NCBI RefSeq assembly: GCF_016743775.1
Contig: NZ_JAEQMY010000042.1
Span: 1 to 42,172, forward strand
DNA: 42,172 bases
Origin: Microvirga aerilata
GTDB lineage: Bacteria; Pseudomonadota; Alphaproteobacteria; Rhizobiales; Beijerinckiaceae
Direction of reading: 5' to 3'
Shown here: piece after piece, positions 6,904 through 15,419 of the stretch
Numbering within the stretch: position 1 is the first letter of the stretch
Layout: the number at the start of each line of letters is the position of its first letter
Notes under the pieces: model-generated
Told to the model about the DNA's origin: nothing
Databases searched by the model: none
Seen by the model: the letters and a program-made list of their open reading frames with translations, nothing else
Program-made: the position numbers and the translations under genes

Positions 6904-8220
6904 ATGAATGCTCCCGCGCCTAAAGTCTCGTTCGTGTCCCTTGGCTGCCCGAAAGCCCTGGTGGACTCCGAGCGCATCATCACCCAGCTTCGCGCCCAAG
7001 GTTACCAGCTGACCAAGGAGCATGACGGGGCCGACGTGGTGATCGTCAACACCTGCGGCTTCCTCGACAGCGCCAAGGCCGAGTCGCTGGAGGCCATCGG
7101 CGAGGCCATGGCCGAGAACGGCAAGGTCATCGTCACCGGCTGCATGGGCGCCGAGCCCGAGCAGATCCGCGATCAGTTCCCGAACGTGCTGGCGATCACG
7201 GGACCGCAGGCCTACGAGTCCGTGGTCTCGGCCGTGCACCAGGCCGTCCCGCCCGCTCACGACCCCTTCGTGGATCTCGTGCCGCCCCAGGGCGTGAAGC
7301 TGACGCCGCGCCACTATGCCTATTTGAAGATTTCCGAGGGCTGCAACAACCGCTGCTCCTTCTGCATCATCCCGAAGCTGCGCGGCGATCTGGTGAGCCG
7401 TCCCATCGGGGACGTGCTGCGCGAGGCCGAAAAGCTCGCCCGGGCCGGCGTCAGGGAGCTTCTGGTGATCTCGCAGGACACCAGCGCCTACGGCGTCGAC
7501 ATCAAGTACCAGCCGAGCCTGTGGAAGGACCGGGAGGTCCGCGCCCGCTTCTTCGAGCTTTCCAAGGAACTGGGCGAACTCGGCATGTGGGTGCGCATGC
7601 ACTACGTGTACCCCTACCCGCATGTGGACGAGGTCATCCCGCTGATGGCCGAGGGCAAGATCCTTCCCTATCTGGACATTCCCTTCCAGCATGCCTCACC
7701 GCGCGTCCTGAAATCCATGCGCCGTCCTGGAAACCAGGAAAAGACCATGGAGCGGATCCGGAAGTGGCGTGAGGTCTGCCCGGATCTGGCCATCCGCTCC
7801 ACCTTCATCGTCGGCTTCCCCGGCGAAACGGAGGAGGACATGGATCTTCTGGTTCAGTGGCTGAAGGACGCGAAGATCGACCGGGCCGGCTGCTTCCAGT
7901 ACGAGCCCGTGCAGGGCGCCCCCGCCAACGACATCGCCGGTGCAGTGCCGAACGAGGTGAAGGAGGAGCGCTGGCATCGCTTCATGCAGACCCAGCAGAA
8001 GGTCAGTGCCATGATCCTCAAGAACAAGGTCGGCAAGACCCTGCCGGTCATCATCGACGAGCCCGGCGCGACGGTGGCCACCGGCCGCACGAAGTACGAC
8101 GCTCCGGAGATCGACGGCGTGGTCTACGTGGCCTCACGCCAGCCGCTCAAGGCCGGCGAGATCGTGAACGTGAATATCGAGAGTTCCGACGAGTACGATC
8201 TGCACGGGACGGTGGTTTAA
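6904..8220 (+). CDS. rimO: ribosomal protein S12 methylthiotransferase RimO
   Basis: A 438-residue radical SAM enzyme that adds a methylthio group to the conserved Asp of ribosomal protein S12. The N-terminal UPF0004 domain shows SLGCPKALVDSE with Cys15, NTCGF with Cys51 and GCMG with Cys80. The radical SAM cluster motif GCNNRCSFC gives Cys147, Cys151 and Cys154. A TRAM domain closes the protein at about 375-438. Length and motifs are those of RimO rather than MiaB, which has a different N-terminus. ATG 6904 is chosen because the family begins just before the first Cys motif; ATG 6871 in frame is possible. Confidence 0.96.
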   Translation: MNAPAPKVSFVSLGCPKALVDSERIITQLRAQGYQLTKEHDGADVVIVNTCGFLDSAKAESLEAIGEAMAENGKVIVTGCMGAEPEQIRDQFPNVLAITGPQAYESVVSAVHQAVPPAHDPFVDLVPPQGVKLTPRHYAYLKISEGCNNRCSFCIIPKLRGDLVSRPIGDVLREAEKLARAGVRELLVISQDTSAYGVDIKYQPSLWKDREVRARFFELSKELGELGMWVRMHYVYPYPHVDEVIPLMAEGKILPYLDIPFQHASPRVLKSMRRPGNQEKTMERIRKWREVCPDLAIRSTFIVGFPGETEEDMDLLVQWLKDAKIDRAGCFQYEPVQGAPANDIAGAVPNEVKEERWHRFMQTQQKVSAMILKNKVGKTLPVIIDEPGATVATGRTKYDAPEIDGVVYVASRQPLKAGEIVNVNIESSDEYDLHGTVV

Positions 8221-8305
8221 TCGCCTTCTCGAACCAGCCTGCAACATCACAACCCCGGGCTCGTCCCGGGGAGCCACGCTTTCACACCCTTGCGTGTCCC
8301 TCCAC

Positions 8306-8347
8306 CCTCATCCTGAGGAGCCGCTGAAGCGGCTCCTCAGGATGAGG
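8306..8347. repeat. perfect 20-bp inverted repeat (REP-like element)
   Basis: The left arm CCTCATCCTGAGGAGCCGCT (8306-8325) and the right arm (8328-8347) are perfect reverse complements separated only by GA. It lies between convergent rimO and the nicotinamidase gene. No T-run follows on either strand, so it is not a classical intrinsic terminator. Elements of this look are dispersed between genes in many Hyphomicrobiales. It may still stabilise or end transcripts from both sides. Confidence 0.85.
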
Positions 8348-8401
8348 TCTGTGTTTCCTGGATCTTGGATCGACGGAATGATCCCGTCACGACAGCAGAG
8401 T

Positions 8402-9034
8402 TCAAGGGTTTATGATTTGGGCGCTGTTAATGGTTCGAACACCGGCCGCTTCCAAATCCTGCCGGGCCTTCTCAAGCGACCCGTTCGTATCGATAGCCCG
8501 CGAGGCATCCTCGATGAGGTAGGTTTCGAATCCGGCGGAAGCTGCATCCATGGCCGTCCAGGCCACGCAGAAGTCCAGCGCCAATCCCGCACAGAAGACC
8601 CGCTGGAATCCGCGCTCCCTCAGATAACCCTCAAGTCCCGTCGAGGTCTGCCGGTCGGCTTCCTTGAAGCCCGAATAGCTGTCGATCCCCTCATTGTAGC
8701 CTTTGCGGATCACGAGCTGCGCATGCGGGATGTTTAACTCACCCGAGATCTCGGCACCTTTGGTCCCTTGCACGCAATGATCGGGCCAGAGCACCTGCGA
8801 CCCGTAGTGGAGATCAACCAGGTCGAAGGGCTGCTTGCCGGGATGGCTCGAAGCAAAGGAGGCGTGTCCCGCCGGATGCCAATCCTGCGTCAGAACCACA
8901 TGGCGAAAGGCCCTGGCGAGACGGTTGATCGGCGCGATCACCGCGTCTCCGTGGGGCACCGCGAGCGCGCCGCCGGGAAGGAAGTCGTACTGAAGGTCGA
9001 CCACGATGAGGAGGTCCTGATCACCCGGCTTCAC
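8402..9034 (-). CDS. pncA: nicotinamidase (isochorismatase-fold hydrolase)
   Basis: A 210-residue enzyme that converts nicotinamide to nicotinate in NAD salvage. The catalytic triad is visible as Asp13 (VVDLQYDFLPGG), Lys111 (IRKGYNEG) and Cys156 (ALDFCVAW). The metal site is Asp51, His53 and His57 (DWHPAGH), with His86 in WPDHCVQGT. These are PncA-specific, not just general cysteine hydrolase, features. It starts with GTG at 9034 behind a good AAGGAAGGGA site. It lies downstream of the BMP binding-protein gene on the same strand but beyond a terminator hairpin. Confidence 0.94.
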   Translation of the reverse strand: MKPGDQDLLIVVDLQYDFLPGGALAVPHGDAVIAPINRLARAFRHVVLTQDWHPAGHASFASSHPGKQPFDLVDLHYGSQVLWPDHCVQGTKGAEISGELNIPHAQLVIRKGYNEGIDSYSGFKEADRQTSTGLEGYLRERGFQRVFCAGLALDFCVAWTAMDAASAGFETYLIEDASRAIDTNGSLEKARQDLEAAGVRTINSAQIINP

Positions 9035-9089
9035 GATGTCCCTTCCTTCTCCACCCGTCTCTCAGGTCATGAATATAGCCGCCCAAACG

Positions 9090-9118
9090 AAAAGGGCAGT
9101 CGATCGCTCGACTGCCCT
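9090..9118 (-). terminator. intrinsic terminator after the BMP gene
   Basis: Arms AGGGCAGTCGA (9093-9103) and TCGACTGCCCT (9108-9118) form an 11-bp stem with the loop TCGC. On the minus strand the stem is followed by TTTTCGTTT. It sits 24 bases past the stop of the binding-protein gene (9142). Confidence 0.85.
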
Positions 9119-9141
9119 CACCTCCTGCGAAGCGCTTTGGC

Positions 9142-10224
9142 TTATTGCGGGATCTTGTCCTCGATGCCCTTCACGTAGAAGTTCATGCCGAGAACCTGCT
9201 CGTCGGAGAGGGCGCCCTTGCCCTTGCACTCGATCTCCTTACCGTCCTGGCCGATGACCGGGCACTTGAACGGGTTGAGCGTGCCGGACCGAATGGCGGC
9301 CTCGGTGTCTTGCGCCAGCTTCTTCACGTCGTCGGGCATGTTCTTGTAGGGCGTCATCACGACCATGTTGGAGGCGAGACCGCCCCAAACGTCCTCGGAC
9401 TTCCAGGTACCGTCGAGAACGGCCTTGGTGCGGGCGACATAGTAGTCGGACCAGTTGTCGACGATGGCGGTGAGCTGCGCCTTCGGGGCGAAGCGCTCCA
9501 TGTCGGAAGCCTGGCCGAAGCCGAACTTGCCGCGGGCCTCGGCGGCCTGGATCGGAGCCGGGCTGTCCGTGTGCTGGGCCAGCATGTCGACGCCCTGGTC
9601 GAGGAGCGCCTTGGCGGCATCGCCTTCCTTGGCCGGGTCATACCAGGTGTTGGCGAACACGATCTTGATCTTGACGTTCGGGTTCACCGACTGGGCGCCG
9701 AGATAGAAGGCGTTGATGCCGGCCACCACTTCCGGGATCGGGAAGGCGCCCACATAGCCGATGGTGTTCGACTTGGTCATCTTGCCGGCGATCTGGCCGA
9801 TGATGTAGCGGCCCTCGTGGAACTTCGCCGCGTAGGTGGAAAGGTTCGGGGCGCGCTTGAAGCCGGTGGCGTGCTCGAACTTGATGTTCGGGTACTTCTT
9901 GGCGACCTTCAGGGTCGGCTCCATGAAGCCGAAGGAGGTGGTGAAGATCAGGTCGTGGCCGGTACGGGCGAGTTGCTCGATGGCGCGCTCGGAATCGGCC
10001 TCGGGGACGCTCTCGACGAATGTGGTCGTAACCTTGCCCGGGAAAGCCTTTTCGATGGCCTGACGGCCCACATCGTGCTGGTAGCTCCAGCCGTGGTCGC
10101 CCACGGGGCCGACATAGATGAAGCCGACTTTGACTTTGTCCTTCGGCTGCGCGACGGCGCCGGTTGCGGCCAGAGCCACGACCGCTGCTCCCGCCAGAGC
10201 TCCGAAGATTTTACCTGAAAGCAT
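9142..10224 (-). CDS. BMP-family ABC transporter substrate-binding protein
   Basis: A 360-residue periplasmic binding protein of the basic membrane protein / PnrA group. Known members of this group bind purine nucleosides or related compounds. A cleavable signal peptide with an Ala-rich core ends near AVAQ (about residue 25) and no lipobox Cys is present, so the protein should be soluble in the periplasm. The mature part begins KVKVGFIYVGPVGDHGWSY, typical of the family. ATG 10224 is chosen for its GAGGGAACAAGC leader; a GTG at 10251 is in frame. It is the last gene of the transporter set, 102 bases after the second permease, and is followed by a terminator, so it may be made in excess. The ligand is not certain. 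Confidence 0.92.
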   Translation of the reverse strand: MLSGKIFGALAGAAVVALAATGAVAQPKDKVKVGFIYVGPVGDHGWSYQHDVGRQAIEKAFPGKVTTTFVESVPEADSERAIEQLARTGHDLIFTTSFGFMEPTLKVAKKYPNIKFEHATGFKRAPNLSTYAAKFHEGRYIIGQIAGKMTKSNTIGYVGAFPIPEVVAGINAFYLGAQSVNPNVKIKIVFANTWYDPAKEGDAAKALLDQGVDMLAQHTDSPAPIQAAEARGKFGFGQASDMERFAPKAQLTAIVDNWSDYYVARTKAVLDGTWKSEDVWGGLASNMVVMTPYKNMPDDVKKLAQDTEAAIRSGTLNPFKCPVIGQDGKEIECKGKGALSDEQVLGMNFYVKGIEDKIPQ

Positions 10225-10326
10225 GCTTGTTCCCTCGAGTTTAGGTTTCACTCATCCGTTGCAGGTCTGAAGCCTTCTGGCAAGAATTCCTCTGCCTACA
10301 CTTTGGTCAGATTAACACCACTTTGC

Positions 10327-11244
10327 CTACCGGTCAGGCACGAATGGCGCGCCCAGGGAACCGGGCGCTCCGATGGCGCGGCCATGGCGCAGGGACAGGA
10401 GCAGCAGGGCGATGATCGTGGCGAGATAGGGCACCGCCGAGAGCAGCTGGGACGGCACGCCGAATTGGGCCGCCTGGGCATGAAGCTGCAGCACGGTCGC
10501 CGCCCCGAAGATATAGGCACCGACCAGGAGCCAGCCCGGCCGCCAGGCGGCAAAAACCACCAGCGCCAGGGCGATCCAGCCGCGTCCCGCCGTCATGCCG
10601 GGTGACCAGAACCGGGTGTAGACAAGGGCGAGGTAAGCCCCGGCCAGCCCGGCGCAGGCACCTCCGAACAGGATCGCCCAGAAGCGCACGCGCCAGACCG
10701 GCATGCCAAGGGCGTTGGCCGAGGTGTGGTTCTCCCCGATGGAGCGCAGGGTCAGGCCCGAGCGGGTCCGGGTCAGGTAGATGGCGACCAGGATCGTCAG
10801 CGCGATAGAGGCATAAACGAAGAGGTCCTGCTCAAAAAACAGGCGGCCGATCACGGGGATATCGCTCAAGCCTGGGATGTCGACGGGCGCCACGGGATCG
10901 CGCCTTGCACCCACGAACGGCGCTCCGATCAGGCCGGACAGGCCCAAGCCGAAGATGGTGAGGGCAAGCCCCGAGCCCACCTGATTGGCCGCAAAGCCCA
11001 GCACCACAAGGGCAAACAGGGCCGCCATCAGGGCTCCCGCCAGCATGCCGGCCGCAACCCCGAGCAGGGTGGAGTCGAAGGTCACGGCGGCGGCGAAGCT
11101 GCAGGCGGCGCCCATGGCCATCATGCCCTCGACGCCGAGGTTCAAAACGCCCGAGCGCTCCGCTACGAGCTCGCCGAGGGCTGCGATCAGCAGGGGCGTC
11201 GAGGCGGTGACGATGGTGAGCAGGATGGCCTCGAAAGTGGTCAT
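10327..11244 (-). CDS. ABC transporter permease (nucleoside/BMP type)
   Basis: A 305-residue inner-membrane permease with about eight hydrophobic helices, of the branched-chain/ribose-type permease superfamily. The conserved loop ERSGVLNLGVEGMMAMGA lies near the N-terminus, as in NupQ/YufQ-type permeases. ATG 11244 has a strong GGGAGGGGGCAA upstream and overlaps the stop of the other permease by four bases (ATGA), which fixes the start. It should pair with the product of 11241-12317 as a heterodimeric channel. Confidence 0.93.
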   Translation of the reverse strand: MTTFEAILLTIVTASTPLLIAALGELVAERSGVLNLGVEGMMAMGAACSFAAAVTFDSTLLGVAAGMLAGALMAALFALVVLGFAANQVGSGLALTIFGLGLSGLIGAPFVGARRDPVAPVDIPGLSDIPVIGRLFFEQDLFVYASIALTILVAIYLTRTRSGLTLRSIGENHTSANALGMPVWRVRFWAILFGGACAGLAGAYLALVYTRFWSPGMTAGRGWIALALVVFAAWRPGWLLVGAYIFGAATVLQLHAQAAQFGVPSQLLSAVPYLATIIALLLLSLRHGRAIGAPGSLGAPFVPDR

Positions 11245-12317
11245 TTGCCCCCTCCCCGTGCGACGAAACGTATGCGGTAGCTCACCAGGGCATCGGCTGC
11301 GAGCACGCACAGAAGCAGGATGCCCTGGAAGGCCTGGGTGAGATCGAGCGGCAGCTTAAGCATGATCTGCGCGCTCTCGCCGCCGATGAAGGTGAGCGCA
11401 ACCACCAGGGCTGCGACCAGGATGCCGATGGGATTGAGCCTGCCCAGGAAGGCCACCGTGATCGCCGTGAAGCCATAGCCGGGCGAGATCGAGGGTTGAA
11501 GCTGCCCGATCTGGCCCGAGACCTCCGAGATTCCGGCGAGCCCTGCCAGGCCGCCTGAAATGGCGAAAACCGACATCGTGGTCGCCTTGGAGCTGAAACC
11601 CGCGAACCGGGCGGCGCGAGGGGCATCGCCCGTCAGCTTGAGCCGGTAGCCGAAGAGCGTCCGCCCCAGGATCACGGCCGTGAGCACAATGGCAGTGGCG
11701 GCAAACACCGCCCCATAATGGACCCGGCCCGCCTCCAGGATAGGCGGCAGGGTGGCCGACGGATCGAAGGTCACCGATTGAGGAAAGTTGAAACCCTTCG
11801 GATCGCGCCAAGGGCCGCGCACCAGATAGTCGAGGATCAGCTGCGCCACATAGACCAGCATGAGGCTGGTCAGGATTTCGTTGACGCCGAAGCGGGTTTT
11901 CAGGAAAGCCGGGATCAGGCCATAAAGAGCCCCGCCGATGATGCCCAAGAGCAGCATGAGCGGCAGCACCCATAAGCCCGCCTCGGTGCCGTGGGTTCTG
12001 AGCGCAAGCCAGCTGCCGAGAACAGCCCCGATCACATACTGGCCCTCAGCACCGATGTTCCATAGGTTGGCCCGGAAGCAATAGGACAGGCCGATGGCGA
12101 TGAGCGCCAGCGGTGTCGCCTTGACGAGAAGCTCCTGCAGCGACCAGGGATCGCTCAAGGGCTGGGTGACATAGACCTCGAAGGCGGCGATGGGCGAGCG
12201 GCCCATGAGCCAGATCACGAATCCTGCGATCAGGAACGAGACGATGAAGGCCGCAACCGGCGCAAGCGCCCTCATGACCGGCGATACGTTGGTGCGGGGC
12301 GTCAGCTCAAACCGCAT
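11241..12317 (-). CDS. ABC transporter permease (nucleoside/BMP type)
   Basis: A 358-residue inner-membrane permease with about nine or ten hydrophobic segments. The coupling loop FRANLWNIGAEGQYVIGA is typical of NupP/YufP-type partners of BMP binding proteins. The start ATG at 12317 lies 11 bases inside the end of the ATPase gene and has AAGGGGGCGCC just upstream. The stop overlaps the next permease start. The tight overlaps show one co-translated unit. Confidence 0.93.
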   Translation of the reverse strand: MRFELTPRTNVSPVMRALAPVAAFIVSFLIAGFVIWLMGRSPIAAFEVYVTQPLSDPWSLQELLVKATPLALIAIGLSYCFRANLWNIGAEGQYVIGAVLGSWLALRTHGTEAGLWVLPLMLLLGIIGGALYGLIPAFLKTRFGVNEILTSLMLVYVAQLILDYLVRGPWRDPKGFNFPQSVTFDPSATLPPILEAGRVHYGAVFAATAIVLTAVILGRTLFGYRLKLTGDAPRAARFAGFSSKATTMSVFAISGGLAGLAGISEVSGQIGQLQPSISPGYGFTAITVAFLGRLNPIGILVAALVVALTFIGGESAQIMLKLPLDLTQAFQGILLLCVLAADALVSYRIRFVARGGGK

Positions 12318-13854
12318 GGGCGCCCCCTTGAGCTTGTGCGACGCCTAGCATCTCGAGGCCGATGGCTTCCTTGGTCCACTCACGGGCAGGTTTCAAAGGG
12401 CTCAGGGTGCCCTGATGAATAACAGCCATCCGGTCCGCCACCTCGAACAGCTCGTCGAGATCCTGGCTCACGACCAACACGGCGCTGCCCTCCCGGGAAA
12501 GATCCACAAGCGCCTGACGGATGAGCCGCGCCGCGCCCGCATCCACGCCCCAGGTGGGCTGATCGACGATGATCAGCCTCGGTTTGCGGATGATCTCGCG
12601 GCCGATGACGAATTTCTGCAGGTTGCCGCCGGAGAGCTTGCGCGCCTGCGGATCGCTTTCCGGCGTGCGCACGTCGAAGCTCTGGACGATGGAGCGGGCA
12701 AGGCGCCTGGCGGCATTCACCAGAATGAAGCCCGAGCGGCTGACTTCGGCCGCCGCATGGGAGATGAGCGTGTTCTCGCTCAAGCGATGGGTTGGTGCCG
12801 CGGCATGGCCGAGGCGCTCCTCCGGCACGAAGGCGGCGCCGAGCCGGCGGCGGGCATCGATGCCCATGGTCCCGCAGGCTTTGCCGGCGATCACGATGGC
12901 GTCCGCCCTGTCGGCCAAGCGCTCGCCCGAAAGCGCCGCGAACAGTTCGCTTTGGCCGTTGCCCGCGATGCCCGCGATGCCGACGACCTCACCGGCGCGG
13001 GCCACGAGATCGATACCGTTCAGGGCTTGGCCATGCAGCCCCACAGGGGGGAAGGACAGGCGCCCGACCTTGAGCATCTCCCCTTGCGGGTGGTGCGGCG
13101 CATCGGTGCGGACCCTGCCCACCTCGTTGCCAACCATGAGCGCCGCGATCTCCCGGGCGCTGCTCGCCCGCGGGTCGATGGTGGCCACCACGCGCCCGCC
13201 CCTCAGGATCGTGGCGCGGCGGCAGAGGCGGCGCACCTCCTCCAGCTTGTGCGAGATGTAGAGAATGGAGCAGCCCTCCGCCGACAGCCGGTCCAGGGTG
13301 GTGAAGAGATGCTCCGCCTCCTGGGGCGTCAGCACGGAGGTGGGCTCGTCGAGGATGAGCAGACGAGGATTTTGAAGAAGGCAGCGAACGATCTCGATGC
13401 GCTGCCGCTCGCCGGCAGACAAGGTCCAGACCGCCCTGTCCGCATCGAGCGCCAGGCCATAGGTTCGGCTGATCTCGCCCAGTTTGCCCCGGACGGTGGA
13501 CAGGTTCCAGTCGCCGGAAAGCGCGACGGCGATGTTCTCGGCCACCGTCAGCTCGTCGAACAGCGAGAAATGCTGGAACACCATGCCGAGGCCGAGCGCC
13601 CGCGCCTCGACCGGTGACGCGATGGCAACGGGGCGGCCCTCCCAGCGGATCTCGCCGGCACTCGGCTCTATGACCCCATAGAGGATCTTGACCAGCGTCG
13701 ACTTGCCGGCGCCATTTTCTCCCAAAAGCGCGTGGATCTCGCCAGGCTCGATCGCCAGATCGATCCCATCGTTGGCGAGAAGATCGCCATAGCGCTTGCT
13801 GATCCCTTTAAGCTCGACGAGGGGTTTCCCCGGTGGTGATACGTCTGGCTTCAC
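12307..13854 (-). CDS. ABC transporter ATP-binding protein, two fused nucleotide-binding domains
   Basis: A 515-residue double ATPase of the sugar/nucleoside importer type. The first domain has Walker A GENGAGKS, signature LSAGERQR and Walker B LLILDEPTS. The second keeps the signature LSGGNLQK and LIIVDQPTWGVD, but its Walker A is degenerate (GIAGNGQSE), as is usual in this group, so the first site probably does most of the ATP hydrolysis. It powers uptake through the two permeases encoded downstream. It begins with GTG (13854); no ATG lies before the first conserved segment. It is the first gene of the operon, divergent from the UbiH-family gene across 220 bases that hold paired palindromes. 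Confidence 0.94.
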   Translation of the reverse strand: MKPDVSPPGKPLVELKGISKRYGDLLANDGIDLAIEPGEIHALLGENGAGKSTLVKILYGVIEPSAGEIRWEGRPVAIASPVEARALGLGMVFQHFSLFDELTVAENIAVALSGDWNLSTVRGKLGEISRTYGLALDADRAVWTLSAGERQRIEIVRCLLQNPRLLILDEPTSVLTPQEAEHLFTTLDRLSAEGCSILYISHKLEEVRRLCRRATILRGGRVVATIDPRASSAREIAALMVGNEVGRVRTDAPHHPQGEMLKVGRLSFPPVGLHGQALNGIDLVARAGEVVGIAGIAGNGQSELFAALSGERLADRADAIVIAGKACGTMGIDARRRLGAAFVPEERLGHAAAPTHRLSENTLISHAAAEVSRSGFILVNAARRLARSIVQSFDVRTPESDPQARKLSGGNLQKFVIGREIIRKPRLIIVDQPTWGVDAGAARLIRQALVDLSREGSAVLVVSQDLDELFEVADRMAVIHQGTLSPLKPAREWTKEAIGLEMLGVAQAQGGAHAV

Positions 13855-13919
13855 GCAAGCGACTCTGACTTAAAAAGTTGAAGCAGGGTAGGAACAGGCC
13901 CATGGATGACGGCCCGCAC

Positions 13920-13951
13920 GGAACTTGGCAAGTATGGAACTTGGCAAGTGC
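13920..13951. promoter_or_regulatory. tandem palindromes ACTTGgCAAGT, putative operator
   Basis: Two copies of a 16-base unit starting GGAACTTGGCAAGT (13920-13935 and 13936-13951) stand head to tail. Each holds the 11-bp palindrome ACTTG-G-CAAGT. They lie in the divergent region between the transporter operon (starting at 13854, minus) and the hydroxylase gene (14075, plus). The layout suits two dimers of a regulator. The regulator is unknown. Confidence 0.55.
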
Positions 13952-14074
13952 CGCGCCGGTTCGCCTTTGTCTTGTGGAGCGATCATAGGGACGGGGCACA
14001 GCGGTCGGCAATGGCCAATCCATGGTTTATTGTGAGTCCGAAGGCCGTCCACAATCTGGTGCGGAGAGAAGCCC

Positions 14075-15283
14075 GTGACCGAAAAGACTTATAGCATCGC
14101 CGTCGTCGGCGCCGGAGCCGTGGGATTGAGTGCGGCGCTCGCTTTTGCCCGCGACGGCTTCAAGACGGTTCTGGTCGGAGGCCTCGACACCCGCCGGGAC
14201 GGACGCACGGTTGCCCTTCTCAACGGGTCCGTGCGCTTCCTGGAGGCGCTCGGCGTCTGGCCCGAGATTGCCAAAGCGGCCGCGCCGCTCGAAACCATGC
14301 GCATCATCGACGACACCGGCAGCCTGTTTCGCCCCCCGCCAGCCTCCTTCAGGGCCGGCGAGATCGGCCTCGACGCCTTTGGCTGGAACATCGAGAACGC
14401 CACCCTCGTCGAGACACTGGCCGAGGCGGCCCGCGGATGCGAGAACCTGGATCTCGTGCCCGATTTTGCGGTCGGGTTTGAGGCGGACGAGGCAGGGGCC
14501 CACCTGACGCTTGCCGACGATACAAGGATCAGGGCGAGCCTCGTGGTTGCTGCGGACGGGCGCAATTCCAGGCTGCGCCAGATCGCTGGCGTCGATGCCC
14601 GAACCTGGTCCTACCCGCAATCCGCCGTCACGACGATCCTCGCCCACGACCGGGACCACCGGGAAACCTCGACCGAATTCCACACCCGGCACGGGCCGTT
14701 TACCCTTGTGCCCCTGCCCGGTCGCCGCTCGAGCCTTGTGTGGGTAACGAGCAAAGTGGAAACCGAGCGCCTGTCGCGGCTCGACGACGCCGCCCTGGCC
14801 CTCGCCATCGAGCGGCAGGCCGGATCGCATCTGGGCGCCATGCGGGTCGAGGGCCCCCGGGGGCTCGTGCCCATGACGGGCCTGTCGGTCAACCGCTACT
14901 GGTCCCGGCACCTGGCGCTCGTGGGTGAGGCGGCGCACGTCTTCCCGCCGATCGGAGCGCAAGGGCTCAACCTGGGCTTCCGTGACGTTGCCTCCTTGAG
15001 GGATGCGGTGGTGGATGCGAACGACAGCGGCCAGGAGCCAGGGTCGGACGAGAGCCTGAATCGGTACCAGCAAAGCCGCGATCTCGATGTCCGCTTGCGC
15101 ACTGCAGCCGTCGACGGGCTCAACCGGACGCTTCTGACCGGCCTGCTCCCTGCCGATTTCCTGCGCGGCGCCGGGCTCCTGGCCTTGAGCAACATCGGCC
15201 CCTTGCGGCGCATCGTCATGCGCGAGGGCGTTCTGCCGCGGGTGGGAGTGCCCAGGCTGATGCAGGGTACGGTGCCAGTTTAA
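14075..15283 (+). CDS. UbiH/UbiF/COQ6-family FAD-dependent hydroxylase
   Basis: A 402-residue flavoprotein monooxygenase of the family that hydroxylates ubiquinone precursors. The FAD-binding Rossmann motif is VVGAGAVGLSAA (Gly12, Gly14, Gly17). The middle DG motif appears as VVAADGRNSRLR. The C-terminal FAD motif reads GEAAHVFPPIGAQGLNLG, with Glu where Asp is more usual. It starts with GTG at 14075 behind GGAGAGAA. Which ring position it acts on cannot be told from sequence, and the family also has members outside quinone synthesis. Confidence 0.88.
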   Translation: MTEKTYSIAVVGAGAVGLSAALAFARDGFKTVLVGGLDTRRDGRTVALLNGSVRFLEALGVWPEIAKAAAPLETMRIIDDTGSLFRPPPASFRAGEIGLDAFGWNIENATLVETLAEAARGCENLDLVPDFAVGFEADEAGAHLTLADDTRIRASLVVAADGRNSRLRQIAGVDARTWSYPQSAVTTILAHDRDHRETSTEFHTRHGPFTLVPLPGRRSSLVWVTSKVETERLSRLDDAALALAIERQAGSHLGAMRVEGPRGLVPMTGLSVNRYWSRHLALVGEAAHVFPPIGAQGLNLGFRDVASLRDAVVDANDSGQEPGSDESLNRYQQSRDLDVRLRTAAVDGLNRTLLTGLLPADFLRGAGLLALSNIGPLRRIVMREGVLPRVGVPRLMQGTVPV

Positions 15284-15307
15284 GGAACAGCTGTAGCTGC
15301 CCCTCTT

Positions 15308-15403
15308 GTCATTCCCGGCCGGAGCGAAGCGGAGGGGAAGGGAATCCATGGCGCTGAGCGTGTGGGTGGATCCCCTTCCTTCGCTGCTCTCGCCGCGGAT
15401 GAC
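15308..15403. repeat. imperfect palindromic intergenic element
   Basis: The segment begins GTCATTCCCGGCCGGAGCGA and ends with the near reverse complement (reading back GTCATCCGCGGCGAGAGCAG). Purine-rich blocks (AGGGGAAGGGAATCCA) in the left half pair with TGGATCCCCTTCCTT in the right half. The arms are roughly 45 bases each. It fills the gap between convergent hydroxylase and AEC transporter genes. It looks like a dispersed repeat, not a gene, and I see no T-run. Confidence 0.65.
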
Positions 15404-15419
15404 CAGCGCGCAGTTGCCT

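Noticed and set aside
6678..6923. An 81-codon open frame between the GAF gene and rimO
   Set aside because: No ribosome site and no recognisable family; its end overlaps the rimO start in another frame. I see only a small hairpin (CCCTGA/TCAGGG, 6674-6690) in this 280-base gap.
8425..8445. A tRNA T-arm-like GGTTCGAA
   Set aside because: It lies inside the nicotinamidase coding sequence and no cloverleaf can be built around it.
9145..10218. A 357-codon open frame opposite the BMP gene
   Set aside because: Its Val/Leu/Asp/His-rich composition is a shadow of the binding-protein gene, which has a signal peptide and family motifs.
12415..13617. A 400-codon open frame opposite the ABC ATPase
   Set aside because: Walker and signature motifs place the real gene on the minus strand.
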